DNA of 11,917 nt from DATARH01 sp036273175 (GCA_036273175.1 DASUIE010000038.1:1-11917); one strand, 5' to 3'. Positions 1-6,733 are shown, counted from the stretch's first letter. Translations and numbers: made by a program. The notes: a model not told the origin generated them from the letters alone.

Positions 1-839
1 ATATGATGGGCGGGCGCGCCGAGGCGGTCGGGTCGCTGCTGCGCTTGCTGCACGCCGACCCCGAGGTATTCGGCGAGCAGCTTGCCGGCTCGCCGGAGGC
101 TCCCGCGGTCGAGATGACCAGCGCGCACCATCTGATGAAGCTCGTCGCTGGCGTGCCCAACCCGCGGCCCGCCTGGTATTTCGACGTGACCGAGCAGGGC
201 GACGCGCTGGCCGATATCGGCACGCATTTGGTCGACCGCATTCACAACACCCTCTTTCCCGAACAAGCGCTCGACTACCGCACCGATGTCGCGGTCGGTG
301 CGGCCGAGCGCTGGTCGACGATCGTCACCGCCGCGCAGTTCCGCCAGGTGACCGGCGAAACCCTGGCCGGCGCGCGGCTCGACTACCCGTGCAACGTTCG
401 CCTTGGCTATGCCGTGCGCGGCATTCAGGTGCGGCTCGACCTGCGCTGGAACTGGGAGGCCGAGCCCGGCGGCGACGATACCCACACGGCGTCCTACGGT
501 GGTTCCCGCGCGCGCCTCGAAATCCGCCACGGCGCCGCCGAGGGCTATCGGCCGCAGCTCTACGTGGTCCCGCAAGCCGAGATCGGCGCCGCCCTCGCGC
601 ATCGGATCGAGGCGGCGCAGGGTCTGTATCCCGGCGTCGCGCTGGAGCGCCGCGGCGCCGCCTGGCGCGTTGCGATCCCGGACGCGCTGCGCGTCGGCCA
701 CGATCCGCAATTCGCCGCGCTGACCCGACGCTTTCTCGCCGCGGTCGAGGACCCCGCCTCGGTCCCGAAATGGGAGCGGCCGAACCTGGCGACCAAATCC
801 TTTGTCTGCACCGCCGCCGAGGCGGGGAGGGAACGATGA
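1..839 (+). CDS. Gfo/Idh/MocA-type oxidoreductase, C-terminal part (5' end outside window)
   Basis: About 279 codons of an open frame that runs off the left edge. The visible part resembles the 'putative oxidoreductase C-terminal' domain that follows an N-terminal NAD(P)-binding Rossmann fold in one branch of the Gfo/Idh/MocA superfamily. The segment YFDVTEQGDALADIGTHLVD (about residues 59-78 of the visible part) is the most recognisable piece. The ATG at position 3 is very probably internal: family members usually have a D-x-M-x-x-R stretch here, the first two bases (AT) fit a preceding GAT aspartate codon, and no Rossmann glycine motif is visible. The likely role is cytoplasmic NAD(P)-dependent oxidation or reduction of a sugar-like or small hydroxylated substrate, which I cannot name. 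The stop codon overlaps the next start (ATGA), so it is translationally coupled to the ACMSD-like gene. I am fairly sure of the family, not of the reaction. Confidence 0.75.
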   Translation, partial: MMGGRAEAVGSLLRLLHADPEVFGEQLAGSPEAPAVEMTSAHHLMKLVAGVPNPRPAWYFDVTEQGDALADIGTHLVDRIHNTLFPEQALDYRTDVAVGAAERWSTIVTAAQFRQVTGETLAGARLDYPCNVRLGYAVRGIQVRLDLRWNWEAEPGGDDTHTASYGGSRARLEIRHGAAEGYRPQLYVVPQAEIGAALAHRIEAAQGLYPGVALERRGAAWRVAIPDALRVGHDPQFAALTRRFLAAVEDPASVPKWERPNLATKSFVCTAAEAGRER

Positions 840-1804
840 TCTGCGATGTTCACGCCCACTACATCCCGCACAAATTCGGCGATTTCATGGGCGACCGCTG
901 GGGGCCGCGCGTCGGCAAGCCGGTTAAGACCGGCATCGCCAAGCACCCGGTGTCCGACCTCGGGACCGATATCGTCGGGCGGCTCGAATGGATGGATGCC
1001 GCCGGGGTCGGCCGCCAGGTGCTGTCGCCGCACCGTCCGCCCTATCTGCCCGACGAGGCCGAATGCGTGGAGGCGCTGCATCTGCTCAATGACGGCTATG
1101 CCGAGCTGGCGCACAAGCATCCCGACCGCATCTCGTCCTATGTCATGCTCCCGCTGCCGCATATCGACGCCAGCCTCAAGGAGATGGAGCGCGGGCTCGA
1201 CCAGCTTGGCTGCGTCGGCGTCAACATGCACATCTCGTGCTTCGACCGGTCGGTCGCCGAGACCGAGTTCGAGCCGATTTACGCAGAGCTCAACCGGCGC
1301 GGCGCGATCCTGTTCGTGCACCCGTCGACCAACGGCGCCTGCTCGCCGTTCATCAACGAATACAACTTCACCGCGCCGGTCGGCACCTCGGTCGAGGACG
1401 CCTGCTTCGTCCTGCACATGATCGCCAAGCAAATCCCGCACCGCTACCCCAACATCCGGTTCATCGTGCCGCATCTCGGCGGGCCGATCCCGATGCTGCT
1501 CGACCGGCTCGACGCGCAGGGCCAGAGCGAGCGTCACCACCCGAACCTTGCCGAGGCGCCGAGCGTCACCGCCAAGAAATTCTATTACGACACCGTCTGC
1601 TACGGTTCCAAGGCGGCGTTCTGTTGCGCGCTCGAAGCCTTTGGCGAGGATCACCTCGTCACCGGCAGCGACTATCCGGTGCTGCAGGATTTCGAGAGCT
1701 ACACCGCGACCTTCGCCTATATCGAGCGGCTGGGGCTGCCCCAGTCGGTCACCGACAAAATCCTTCACCACAACGCGCAAAAGCTGTTCGGCTTCGAGCA
1801 TTAG
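836..1804 (+). CDS. Amidohydrolase family 2 / ACMSD-like metal-dependent decarboxylase or hydrolase
   Basis: A 322-residue TIM-barrel protein of the amidohydrolase-2 type. Visible metal/catalytic residues are H6 and H8 (DVHAHYIP), H162 (LFVHP), H213 (VPHLGG) and D279 (GSDYP). This is the pattern of 2-amino-3-carboxymuconate-6-semialdehyde decarboxylase (ACMSD) and its relatives, which decarboxylate unsaturated or aromatic acids; other members hydrolyse C-C or C-N bonds. From memory of Pseudomonas ACMSD (H9, H11, H177, H228, D294), the last three residues here are each offset by exactly 15. The start at 836 is chosen because translation from there begins at the HxH strand, a GGGAGGGA ribosome site precedes it, and it overlaps the previous stop by ATGA. 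The frame is open further upstream but that stretch is the shadow of the preceding gene. The Rid-family gene follows after 10 bp. The fold is secure; the substrate is unknown. Confidence 0.9.
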   Translation: MICDVHAHYIPHKFGDFMGDRWGPRVGKPVKTGIAKHPVSDLGTDIVGRLEWMDAAGVGRQVLSPHRPPYLPDEAECVEALHLLNDGYAELAHKHPDRISSYVMLPLPHIDASLKEMERGLDQLGCVGVNMHISCFDRSVAETEFEPIYAELNRRGAILFVHPSTNGACSPFINEYNFTAPVGTSVEDACFVLHMIAKQIPHRYPNIRFIVPHLGGPIPMLLDRLDAQGQSERHHPNLAEAPSVTAKKFYYDTVCYGSKAAFCCALEAFGEDHLVTGSDYPVLQDFESYTATFAYIERLGLPQSVTDKILHHNAQKLFGFEH

Positions 1805-1814
1805 GGAGGCGGCG

Positions 1815-2186
1815 ATGCCCCATACCAGAACCCACGTCAAGCGCGAGCGCTCGCAGGCGCGCGGCTATTCGCAGGCAGTCATCACCGAGGGCGGGCGCGT
1901 CATCTGGCTGGCCGGCCAGGTCGCCCCCGACGGCGGCGATTTCGACACCCAGGTGCGCGACATCTTCGCCCGCCTCGACCAGACTTTGAAGGAGGCCGGG
2001 TCCAGGCTCGCCGACATGGTGACGATGACGGTCTTCATCACCGACCCGCGCTATGGCGACCGCTTCACCGAACTGCGCTGCGAGATTTTCGGCGACAATT
2101 TTCCGGCCAGCGCCCTCATCACCGTCGCCGGGCTGGCGCGGCCGGAACTCTTGGTCGAGGTGCAGGGGATGGCCGTCGCCGGCTAA
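1815..2186 (+). CDS. Rid-family (RidA/YjgF/UK114-like) protein
   Basis: A 123-residue protein, near the usual length of about 130. Recognisable parts are WLAGQVAPDG (31-40), the helix with DIFARLDQTLKEAGS (49-63), VTMTVFITDP (69-78) and the C-terminal LLVEVQGMAVA strand. Archetypal RidA deaminates enamine/imine intermediates using an arginine in a PARxxV motif. The matching segment here is PASALITV (97-104), so that arginine is replaced by serine (S99). The protein therefore looks like a Rid subfamily without the classical arginine, and classical imine deaminase activity should not be assumed. Some Rid proteins act as 2-aminomuconate deaminases beside ACMSD, which suits the position 10 bp after an ACMSD-like gene, but this is inference. 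GGGAGG lies just upstream of the chosen ATG. Its stop codon shares bases with the stop of the convergent dioxygenase gene (2183-2186). Confidence 0.85.
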   Translation: MPHTRTHVKRERSQARGYSQAVITEGGRVIWLAGQVAPDGGDFDTQVRDIFARLDQTLKEAGSRLADMVTMTVFITDPRYGDRFTELRCEIFGDNFPASALITVAGLARPELLVEVQGMAVAG

Positions 2187-3019
2187 CGGGGCCGGTCGCC
2201 CTCCAAGGTCACCCGATGCATCACGCGGCGCTGGCCGTGATAGTCGTTAATCGGGTTGTGCTGGGCGCAGCGGTTGTCCCACAGCGCCAGCGCCCCCGGC
2301 GTCCAGCGGAAGCGGCAGGTGAATTCCGGCCGGGTCTGGTGCGCGAAAAGGAAAGCGAGCAGCGGCGCGCTTTCTTCCTCGGTCATGCCCTTGAACCGCT
2401 GCGTGTGCCCAAGATTGACGTAGAGCGCCTTGCGTCCCGTCTCGGGGTGCGTCCGCACGACCGGATGCTCGGCGGTGTAGTCCCGCCGCGCGCCGGCGCC
2501 GGGCTCGTCCTTCATCCGGTCCTCGCGGGTCTTGCTGGCGTCGGCCTTGCGCGAGCTGTTGACGCCGACCAGCGGGTCGAGCAGCCGCTTCATCCCGTCC
2601 GACAGGCTCTCGTAGGCCAGGTACATATTGGCGAACAGCGTGTCGCCGCCCGCCTCCGGCACCTCGCGGGCAATGAGGAATGTGCCCATCGGCGGGGTTT
2701 CGAGATAGGCGGTGTCGGTGTGCCAGATGCCGCCGAAATTGACCCGCTCGTGTTCGAGCTTGACCACCGGCGTCACCTCCGGGAAGCCGTCGATCCCGGC
2801 GACGAACGGGTATTCGACCGGGGTGCCGAAACGCCGCGCCACCGCCATCAGCCGGTCGGGCGGCAAATCCTGATCGCGAAAGAAGATCACGAGGTGGTCG
2901 AGCCAGGCCCGGCGGATCGCCGCGACAATCATGTCGTCGAGCGGGCCGCCAAGGTCGATCCCGGCGATCTCGGCCCCGATCGCGCCGGAAAGCGGGCGGA
3001 TGTCGAGCATGTTCTGCAT
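2183..3019 (-). CDS. TauD/TfdA-family 2-oxoglutarate/Fe(II)-dependent dioxygenase
   Basis: A 278-residue protein, full length for TauD/TfdA (about 280). The iron facial triad is visible: H100 and D102 in WHTDTAY and H254 in CAQHNPINDYHGQRRVMHR. R265 in the same C-terminal block is in place to bind 2-oxoglutarate. The N-terminal GAEIAGIDLGGPLDD stretch is also typical. Family members couple decarboxylation of 2-oxoglutarate to hydroxylation of a small acid (taurine, alkyl sulfates, phenoxyacetates), often to break a C-S or C-O bond. The taurine-contacting histidine of TauD (about residue 70) is tyrosine here (Y70), so taurine is probably not the substrate. It is divergent from the M28-like gene with 29 bp between the two starts. 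No ribosome site precedes the ATG, and a -10-like hexamer ends 7 bp before it, so the mRNA may be leaderless. Confidence 0.93.
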   Translation of the reverse strand: MQNMLDIRPLSGAIGAEIAGIDLGGPLDDMIVAAIRRAWLDHLVIFFRDQDLPPDRLMAVARRFGTPVEYPFVAGIDGFPEVTPVVKLEHERVNFGGIWHTDTAYLETPPMGTFLIAREVPEAGGDTLFANMYLAYESLSDGMKRLLDPLVGVNSSRKADASKTREDRMKDEPGAGARRDYTAEHPVVRTHPETGRKALYVNLGHTQRFKGMTEEESAPLLAFLFAHQTRPEFTCRFRWTPGALALWDNRCAQHNPINDYHGQRRVMHRVTLEGDRPR

Positions 3020-3055
3020 CGGCGCGAGTTTAGGGCAATAATCCGGCGATGACGA
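3020..3055. promoter_or_regulatory. Very short divergent promoter region, possibly giving leaderless mRNAs
   Basis: Only 29 bp (3020-3048) separate the starts of the dioxygenase (minus) and the M28-like gene (plus). On the minus strand TAAACT (3027-3032) has the T-A-x-x-x-T form of a -10 box, with TCGTCA (3050-3055) 17 bp upstream, four of six matches to TTGACA, and inside the neighbouring gene. On the plus strand AATAAT (3037-3042) ends 6 bp before the ATG; I see no good -35 for it. Neither gene has a purine-rich ribosome site. Both transcripts would then start at or next to the start codon. The boxes are read by eye. Confidence 0.4.
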
Positions 3056-4119
3056 ATTCGATAGAGCGCGCCGCCGCCTGGCTCCAGGCCTGGGACGGGC
3101 AAGGCTTCCACCGCACCGCGACGGCCGGCGACGAGGCCGGCGCGGCCTGGCTCGCCGCCGAGGCCGCCGCGCTCGGCGCCGCCCCCGAGTTCGAGGAATT
3201 CACCCTCGACCGGCTCGACCCCGGCGCCTGCTTCCTGGAGGTCGAGGGCGAGCGGATCGCGGCGGTGCCCGCCTTCGACGCACCGCCGACAAGCGGCGTC
3301 ACCGGCCGGCTCGGCGCGGAGATCGCGGTCGCCGAGTTGTCGCCGCAGGCGGTCTATGGCGGCGAGTACCGGCGGCTGCGGGAGGCGGGCGGCCATCGCG
3401 GGCTCGTCATCGTCTGCGCCGGCGAGGCGCCCGGTCTCGGGCTGCTCAACGCCGAGCAGTTTCGCGAGCCGTACGGCGCGCCGGCGATCCATGTCGCGAG
3501 TCCGGCGCGGCTCGGCGCCCAGGCCCGGCTCGTCGCCGAGAGCCGCCGCACCCGCGCATTCGCCCGCAATGTCGTCGTGACATTGCCGGGACGCGGGGCG
3601 CCTCTCGTCGTGATGACGCCGCGCAGCTCGTGGTGGCAATCGACCGCCGAGCGCGGCGGCGGGATCGTCTGCTGGCTTGAAACGCTGCGCGCGCTGATCG
3701 CCGACCCGCCGCCGCGCCCGGTCGTCTTCGCCGCGACCAGCGGGCACGAGCTGGGTCATCTCGGCCTCGACGATTTTGTCGCGCGCCGGCCGGGCTGGGA
3801 GCGCGAAGCGAGCTGGGTGCATTACGGCGCCAATATCGGCGCGGCGGGCGGGCAGCTTTCGGTCATGTCGGCCGATGACGGGCTGAGGCAGCTTGCCGCG
3901 GCCGAGATCGCCCCCGACCGGCTCGCGCCGAAGACCGTCGTGCCGAGCGGCGAGACCCGCGATATCCACCTCGCCGGCGGCACCTACCTGACGCTGGTCG
4001 GCGCCAACCGCCTGTTCCACTTGCCGCAAGACCGCTGGCCCGACGCGGTCGACGTCACCCGCATCGCCGGGGTCGCGGCGGCGGCGGCCCGCGTGGTTCG
4101 ATTGTGCGCCTGCACATAG
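3049..4119 (+). CDS. M28-peptidase-like protein with apparently degenerate metal site
   Basis: A 356-residue protein with the layout of M28-type metallopeptidases. An N-terminal segment is followed by an inserted domain resembling a PA lid (about 75-175), then the catalytic-like core with VVVMTPRSSWWQSTAERGGG-like sequence (187-205) and ATSGHELGHLGLDDF (229-243). In typical M28 enzymes the first segment holds an H-x-D and a D-D/N metal pair; here it reads PRSSWW and STAERGGG, so these ligands appear lost. The EE pair expected later is HE in SGHELG. A histidine near the C-terminus (H324, LFHLP) might be the last ligand. No signal peptide is seen. It could be a pseudo-enzyme, have a rearranged metal site, or act on a small substrate. 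The start at 3049 lacks a ribosome site. The far C-terminus ends in an unusual RLCACT. I am moderately sure of the family and unsure of activity. Confidence 0.6.
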   Translation: MTNSIERAAAWLQAWDGQGFHRTATAGDEAGAAWLAAEAAALGAAPEFEEFTLDRLDPGACFLEVEGERIAAVPAFDAPPTSGVTGRLGAEIAVAELSPQAVYGGEYRRLREAGGHRGLVIVCAGEAPGLGLLNAEQFREPYGAPAIHVASPARLGAQARLVAESRRTRAFARNVVVTLPGRGAPLVVMTPRSSWWQSTAERGGGIVCWLETLRALIADPPPRPVVFAATSGHELGHLGLDDFVARRPGWEREASWVHYGANIGAAGGQLSVMSADDGLRQLAAAEIAPDRLAPKTVVPSGETRDIHLAGGTYLTLVGANRLFHLPQDRWPDAVDVTRIAGVAAAAARVVRLCACT

Positions 4120-4137
4120 GCGGCGATCACGCTTTCG

Positions 4138-4174
4138 TTAAAGACTTGCTAAAGAACGGATGCAGCCTTACATG
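4138..4174 (+). promoter_or_regulatory. CtrA-like box and weak promoter upstream of the small exported protein
   Basis: The 96-bp gap before the small exported protein is locally richer in A/T than its surroundings. It holds TTAA-N7-CTAA (4138-4152), one base from the alphaproteobacterial CtrA consensus TTAA-N7-TTAA. Overlapping it is TTGCTA (4146-4151), a possible -35, with TTACAT (4168-4173) 16 bp further as a poor -10. A 10-bp palindrome CGCTGCAGCG (4185-4194) lies in what would be the 5' leader. All matches are by eye. The tetranucleotides are short, so chance remains a fair explanation, although TTAA is rare in a genome of this composition. Confidence 0.3.
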
Positions 4175-4215
4175 GCTCATGCTGCGCTGCAGCGGAACAG
4201 CAAACGGGTGTCATC

Positions 4216-4479
4216 ATGAACAACAAGATCGCAGCCGTCGCCGTCGCGGCGATCGCGGCGGGCGCTTTCGCCTCCGCGGCGATGGCGGACAGCACCTACA
4301 GCCCGGCGACGGCCGGCCCCAAGGTCTCGGGCGGCAACTACATCGCCCCGTCGGCTCCGATGCCGGCGCCGGCTACCGTCGCCGCCGTGCAGGCCGCCCC
4401 GGGCGGCGGACATTGGGTCTACCAGCAGGGCTACGACCCGCACGGCAAGTGGCACTGGCACTGGGTCCAGGTCCCTTAA
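4216..4479 (+). CDS. Small exported protein of unknown function, Trp/His/Tyr-rich C-terminus
   Basis: 87 residues. Residues 1-24 form a clear Sec signal peptide: MNNK, then an alanine/valine core, then an AMA|DS signal peptidase I site. The mature protein is about 63 residues: a low-complexity Pro/Ala/Ser linker (about 30-62) and then an aromatic, histidine-rich tail, GGHWVYQQGYDPHGKWHWHW at 64-83. The tail resembles the short W-x-x-GY-x-x-x-G-x-W patterns of small periplasmic or outer-envelope proteins, but I cannot assign a function. The HWHW cluster could bind metal or a cell-wall component; that is speculation. The ribosome site is weak (ACGGG about 9 bases before ATG). It is monocistronic, having its own control region upstream and a strong terminator downstream. 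The signal peptide and isolated transcription unit argue that it is a real gene. Confidence 0.75.
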   Translation: MNNKIAAVAVAAIAAGAFASAAMADSTYSPATAGPKVSGGNYIAPSAPMPAPATVAAVQAAPGGGHWVYQQGYDPHGKWHWHWVQVP

Positions 4480-4498
4480 GCCCCCGTCTTCCGATTGG

Positions 4499-4530
4499 AA
4501 AGGCCCCGCTTCGGCGGGGCCTTTCGCTTT
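4499..4530 (+). terminator. Rho-independent terminator with UUCG loop, probably bidirectional
   Basis: A perfect 11-bp stem, AAAGGCCCCGC (4499-4509) and GCGGGGCCTTT (4514-4524), closes on a TTCG loop; C(UUCG)G is an especially stable tetraloop. The 3' arm ends in TTT and CGCTTT follows. It lies 19 bp past the stop of the small exported protein and 4 bp past the stop of the minus-strand LLM gene. The stem is symmetric, so it can end transcription from both sides. Confidence 0.9.
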
Positions 4531-5671
4531 AGCGGTTCTGGAACGCCGGCATCACCTCGCGGGCGAACCAGCGCAGCTGCTCGATGAACTCGTTGGGCGG
4601 CAGCCCCTCGGCCCAATGGACCATGAAGTCCTCCAGGCCCGGATAGAGCGCCTCGACCGATTTGATGCCGTCGATGACCTGCCCCGGCGTGCCGCAGAAC
4701 CAGGCCTTCTGTTCGACCCCGTCGCGCAGCGTCGGGATGTGGGCCGGTGCGCCCGGCGTGCCCCAGGTGCGGCCCTCGGCATCGGCGTAGCGCACAAAGC
4801 CGAACGGCGCGAACCATTTGAACCGCTCGTCATGCGCCGGTTCGAGCCGGCGGATCGCCTCTTCCTGGCTGCCCGCGAGATAGATGCCGGCGCCCCAGAC
4901 CATGTCCTCGCCGAGCTGCTTTTTCCGGCCGTGCCGGTCGCAGGCCGCCTGATAGGCGCGCACCACGTCGTCGAGAATCTTGGCGCCGTTCAGCGTCACC
5001 ATCGCCTTCAGCCCGTATTGCGCCATCATGTCGATCGTCTTGCCGCTGGCGATCGGCATGTACATCTCGACCGGCAGGTATTTCGGCCGCGGCACCAGCG
5101 TGATCTCCTTCAGATCGTAGCCGCGATACGGCACCGCGGGCGGTGCGTCGAAATACTTTCCCTTATGGTGGAAGGACTCCTCGTTGAAGGCCTTCAGCAT
5201 CAGCTGGATGCCTTCCTCGAAAATCTCGCGGTTGGCGTCGCTGTCGAGCAGCGGGCCGTTCAGCGTCTCGACCTCGCGGGTGTGGTAGCCGCGCCCGACC
5301 CCCATGACGATGCGGCCGTCGGTGACGATGTCGGCCATCGCGTAATCCTCGGCGAGCCTCAGCGGGTGCCACATCGGCAGCACGTTGAAGCCGCAGCCGA
5401 ATTTGAGCCGCTTTGTCTGCGTCGCCAGCCACAGCCCCCACTGGATCAGGTTGGGGATGCACTCGTAGCCTTCGTGCTGGAAGTGGTGCTCGGCCGCCCA
5501 GAAGCAGTAATAGCCGCATTCGTCCATGACCCGCGCCACGCGCTTCGAGGTCTCGAACACCTCCATCAGCCGCTCGTTGGAATAGCGGCGGTCGTTCGCG
5601 GGCGTGCCGGCGAGCCCGACATTATCGAGATCGATCTGGCCGACATAAAGGGAATGGAACCGCTTGATCAT
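4529..5671 (-). CDS. LLM-class (luciferase-like) flavin-dependent oxidoreductase
   Basis: A 380-residue member of the bacterial luciferase-like superfamily. Visible motifs are CFWAAEHHFQHEGYECIPN (57-74), the A/G-EHH signature of the LuxA-like branch; RLKFGCGFNVLPMWHPLRLAED (88-109); and VTDGRIVMGVGRGYHTREVE (116-135), which contact flavin and its phosphate. These proteins form TIM barrels and use reduced FMN (some use F420) to oxygenate or oxidise small substrates; the AEHH branch is normally an FMN-dependent monooxygenase. The start at 5671 is chosen because AGGTGAGG lies just upstream and the luciferase beta-1 strand follows; the frame stays open 24 codons further up without similarity. 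It ends in the shared terminator and is divergent from the LLM gene at 5758 with 86 bp between starts. The substrate is unknown. Confidence 0.93.
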   Translation of the reverse strand: MIKRFHSLYVGQIDLDNVGLAGTPANDRRYSNERLMEVFETSKRVARVMDECGYYCFWAAEHHFQHEGYECIPNLIQWGLWLATQTKRLKFGCGFNVLPMWHPLRLAEDYAMADIVTDGRIVMGVGRGYHTREVETLNGPLLDSDANREIFEEGIQLMLKAFNEESFHHKGKYFDAPPAVPYRGYDLKEITLVPRPKYLPVEMYMPIASGKTIDMMAQYGLKAMVTLNGAKILDDVVRAYQAACDRHGRKKQLGEDMVWGAGIYLAGSQEEAIRRLEPAHDERFKWFAPFGFVRYADAEGRTWGTPGAPAHIPTLRDGVEQKAWFCGTPGQVIDGIKSVEALYPGLEDFMVHWAEGLPPNEFIEQLRWFAREVMPAFQNR

Positions 5672-5757
5672 CGCCTCACCTAATCCTCGCCGATCGCGCG
5701 CCGGGCAGCATAAGGTTGGTGTATCGTCCGCGAAACCCTGCAAACGGAGAGAACATC

Positions 5758-6660
5758 ATGCAGCTTGGCGCCTCGCTCCCGGTCGGCGATATCGGCACCG
5801 GCGCCGCGGTCATCCGCGATTACGCGCAGGCGGCCGAGGGGCTCGGCTTCTCGTATCTGCTCGCGCCCGACCATGTGCTCGGCGCCAACCCGGCGGCCGA
5901 TCACGAGGGGCGCCGGGTCGGAACGACCGCGACGGCCTATCACGACCCGTTTGTGCTGTTCGGCTTTCTCGCCGGCTGCACGCAGAAGATCGGCTTCGCC
6001 TCGGGCGTTTTGATCCTGGCGCAACGCCAGGCGGCGCTGGTCGCGAAGCAGGCGGCGAGCCTCGACGTGCTGTGCGGCGGCAATGGCCGCTTTCGCCTCG
6101 GCATCGGGGTCGGCTGGAACGAGGTCGAGTTCACCGGGCTCGGCATGGAGTTCCACACCCGCGGCAAGCGCTCGGCCGACCAGGTCAAAGTCATGCAGGC
6201 GCTGTGGGCTGAGCCGCACACGAAGTACCAAAGCGAGTTCCACCATCTCGACGATGCCGGGATCAATCCGCGCCCCGCCTCGGGTCGTGTGCCGATCTGG
6301 TATGGCGGCCACGCCGAGGCGACGTTCCGCCGGGCCGCGCGCTATGGCGACGGGTTCATGCCGCTCGCCTACCCGGCCGGCGACGCCGCGCTCGCGGCGT
6401 TCGACAAGCTGCGCGGGCTGTTGCGGGAAAACGGCCGCGATCCGGCCACGTTCGGCATCGAGGTCTGGGTCTCCCCCGGCACCGGCAACGAGGACGATTG
6501 GCGCAAGGAGATCGGCTTCTGGAAAAAGGCCGGGGTGACCCACGCGACGGTCCACACGACCTATGCCAGCGCCAACCACACCCGCATCCCGGGCAAGACG
6601 CCGGCCGAGCACCAGGCCGCGATCGTCCGCTACAAAAACGCGGTGCAAGACTTGCTGTAG
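5758..6660 (+). CDS. LLM-class oxidoreductase of the probable F420-dependent subfamily
   Basis: A 300-residue luciferase-like protein clearly distinct from the other LLM proteins here. It has MQLGASLPVGD at the N-terminus, LGFSYLLAPDHVLG (29-42) where the LuxA-like proteins have AEHH, YHDPFVLFGFLAGCTQKI (61-78), and RFRLGIGVGWNEVEFTGLG (111-129). This DH-V-L and GIGVGWNEVEF pattern is typical of the compact LLM branch usually annotated as F420-dependent. Whether this organism makes F420 cannot be seen here, and FMN remains possible. The start at 5758 is supported by GGAGAG about 7 bases upstream and by family length. It is divergent from the 4529-5671 LLM gene, so the two may be co-regulated from the 86-bp gap; the best -10-like box there is TATGCT on the minus strand (5707-5712). 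A 108-bp gap separates it from the downstream hydrolase. The substrate is unknown. Confidence 0.92.
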   Translation: MQLGASLPVGDIGTGAAVIRDYAQAAEGLGFSYLLAPDHVLGANPAADHEGRRVGTTATAYHDPFVLFGFLAGCTQKIGFASGVLILAQRQAALVAKQAASLDVLCGGNGRFRLGIGVGWNEVEFTGLGMEFHTRGKRSADQVKVMQALWAEPHTKYQSEFHHLDDAGINPRPASGRVPIWYGGHAEATFRRAARYGDGFMPLAYPAGDAALAAFDKLRGLLRENGRDPATFGIEVWVSPGTGNEDDWRKEIGFWKKAGVTHATVHTTYASANHTRIPGKTPAEHQAAIVRYKNAVQDLL

Positions 6661-6733
6661 GCTTCGCCTGCGCGGATTGACATGCGGGCCGAGCGACCGC
6701 CCGCCGGCCGTGGCCTTTTGGCGGCGCAGGACC

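Noticed and set aside
389..835. Long N-terminal extension of the ACMSD-like protein
   Set aside because: It lies inside the preceding gene in another frame, is Arg/Pro-rich without similarity, and a ribosome site with an ATGA overlap marks 836 as the start.
560..1840. 426-codon minus-strand open frame
   Set aside because: Antisense shadow of the ACMSD-like gene and its upstream neighbour; no recognisable motif.
2216..3052. 278-codon plus-strand open frame opposite the dioxygenase
   Set aside because: The minus-strand reading has the full HxD...H iron triad; this frame is only its reverse image.
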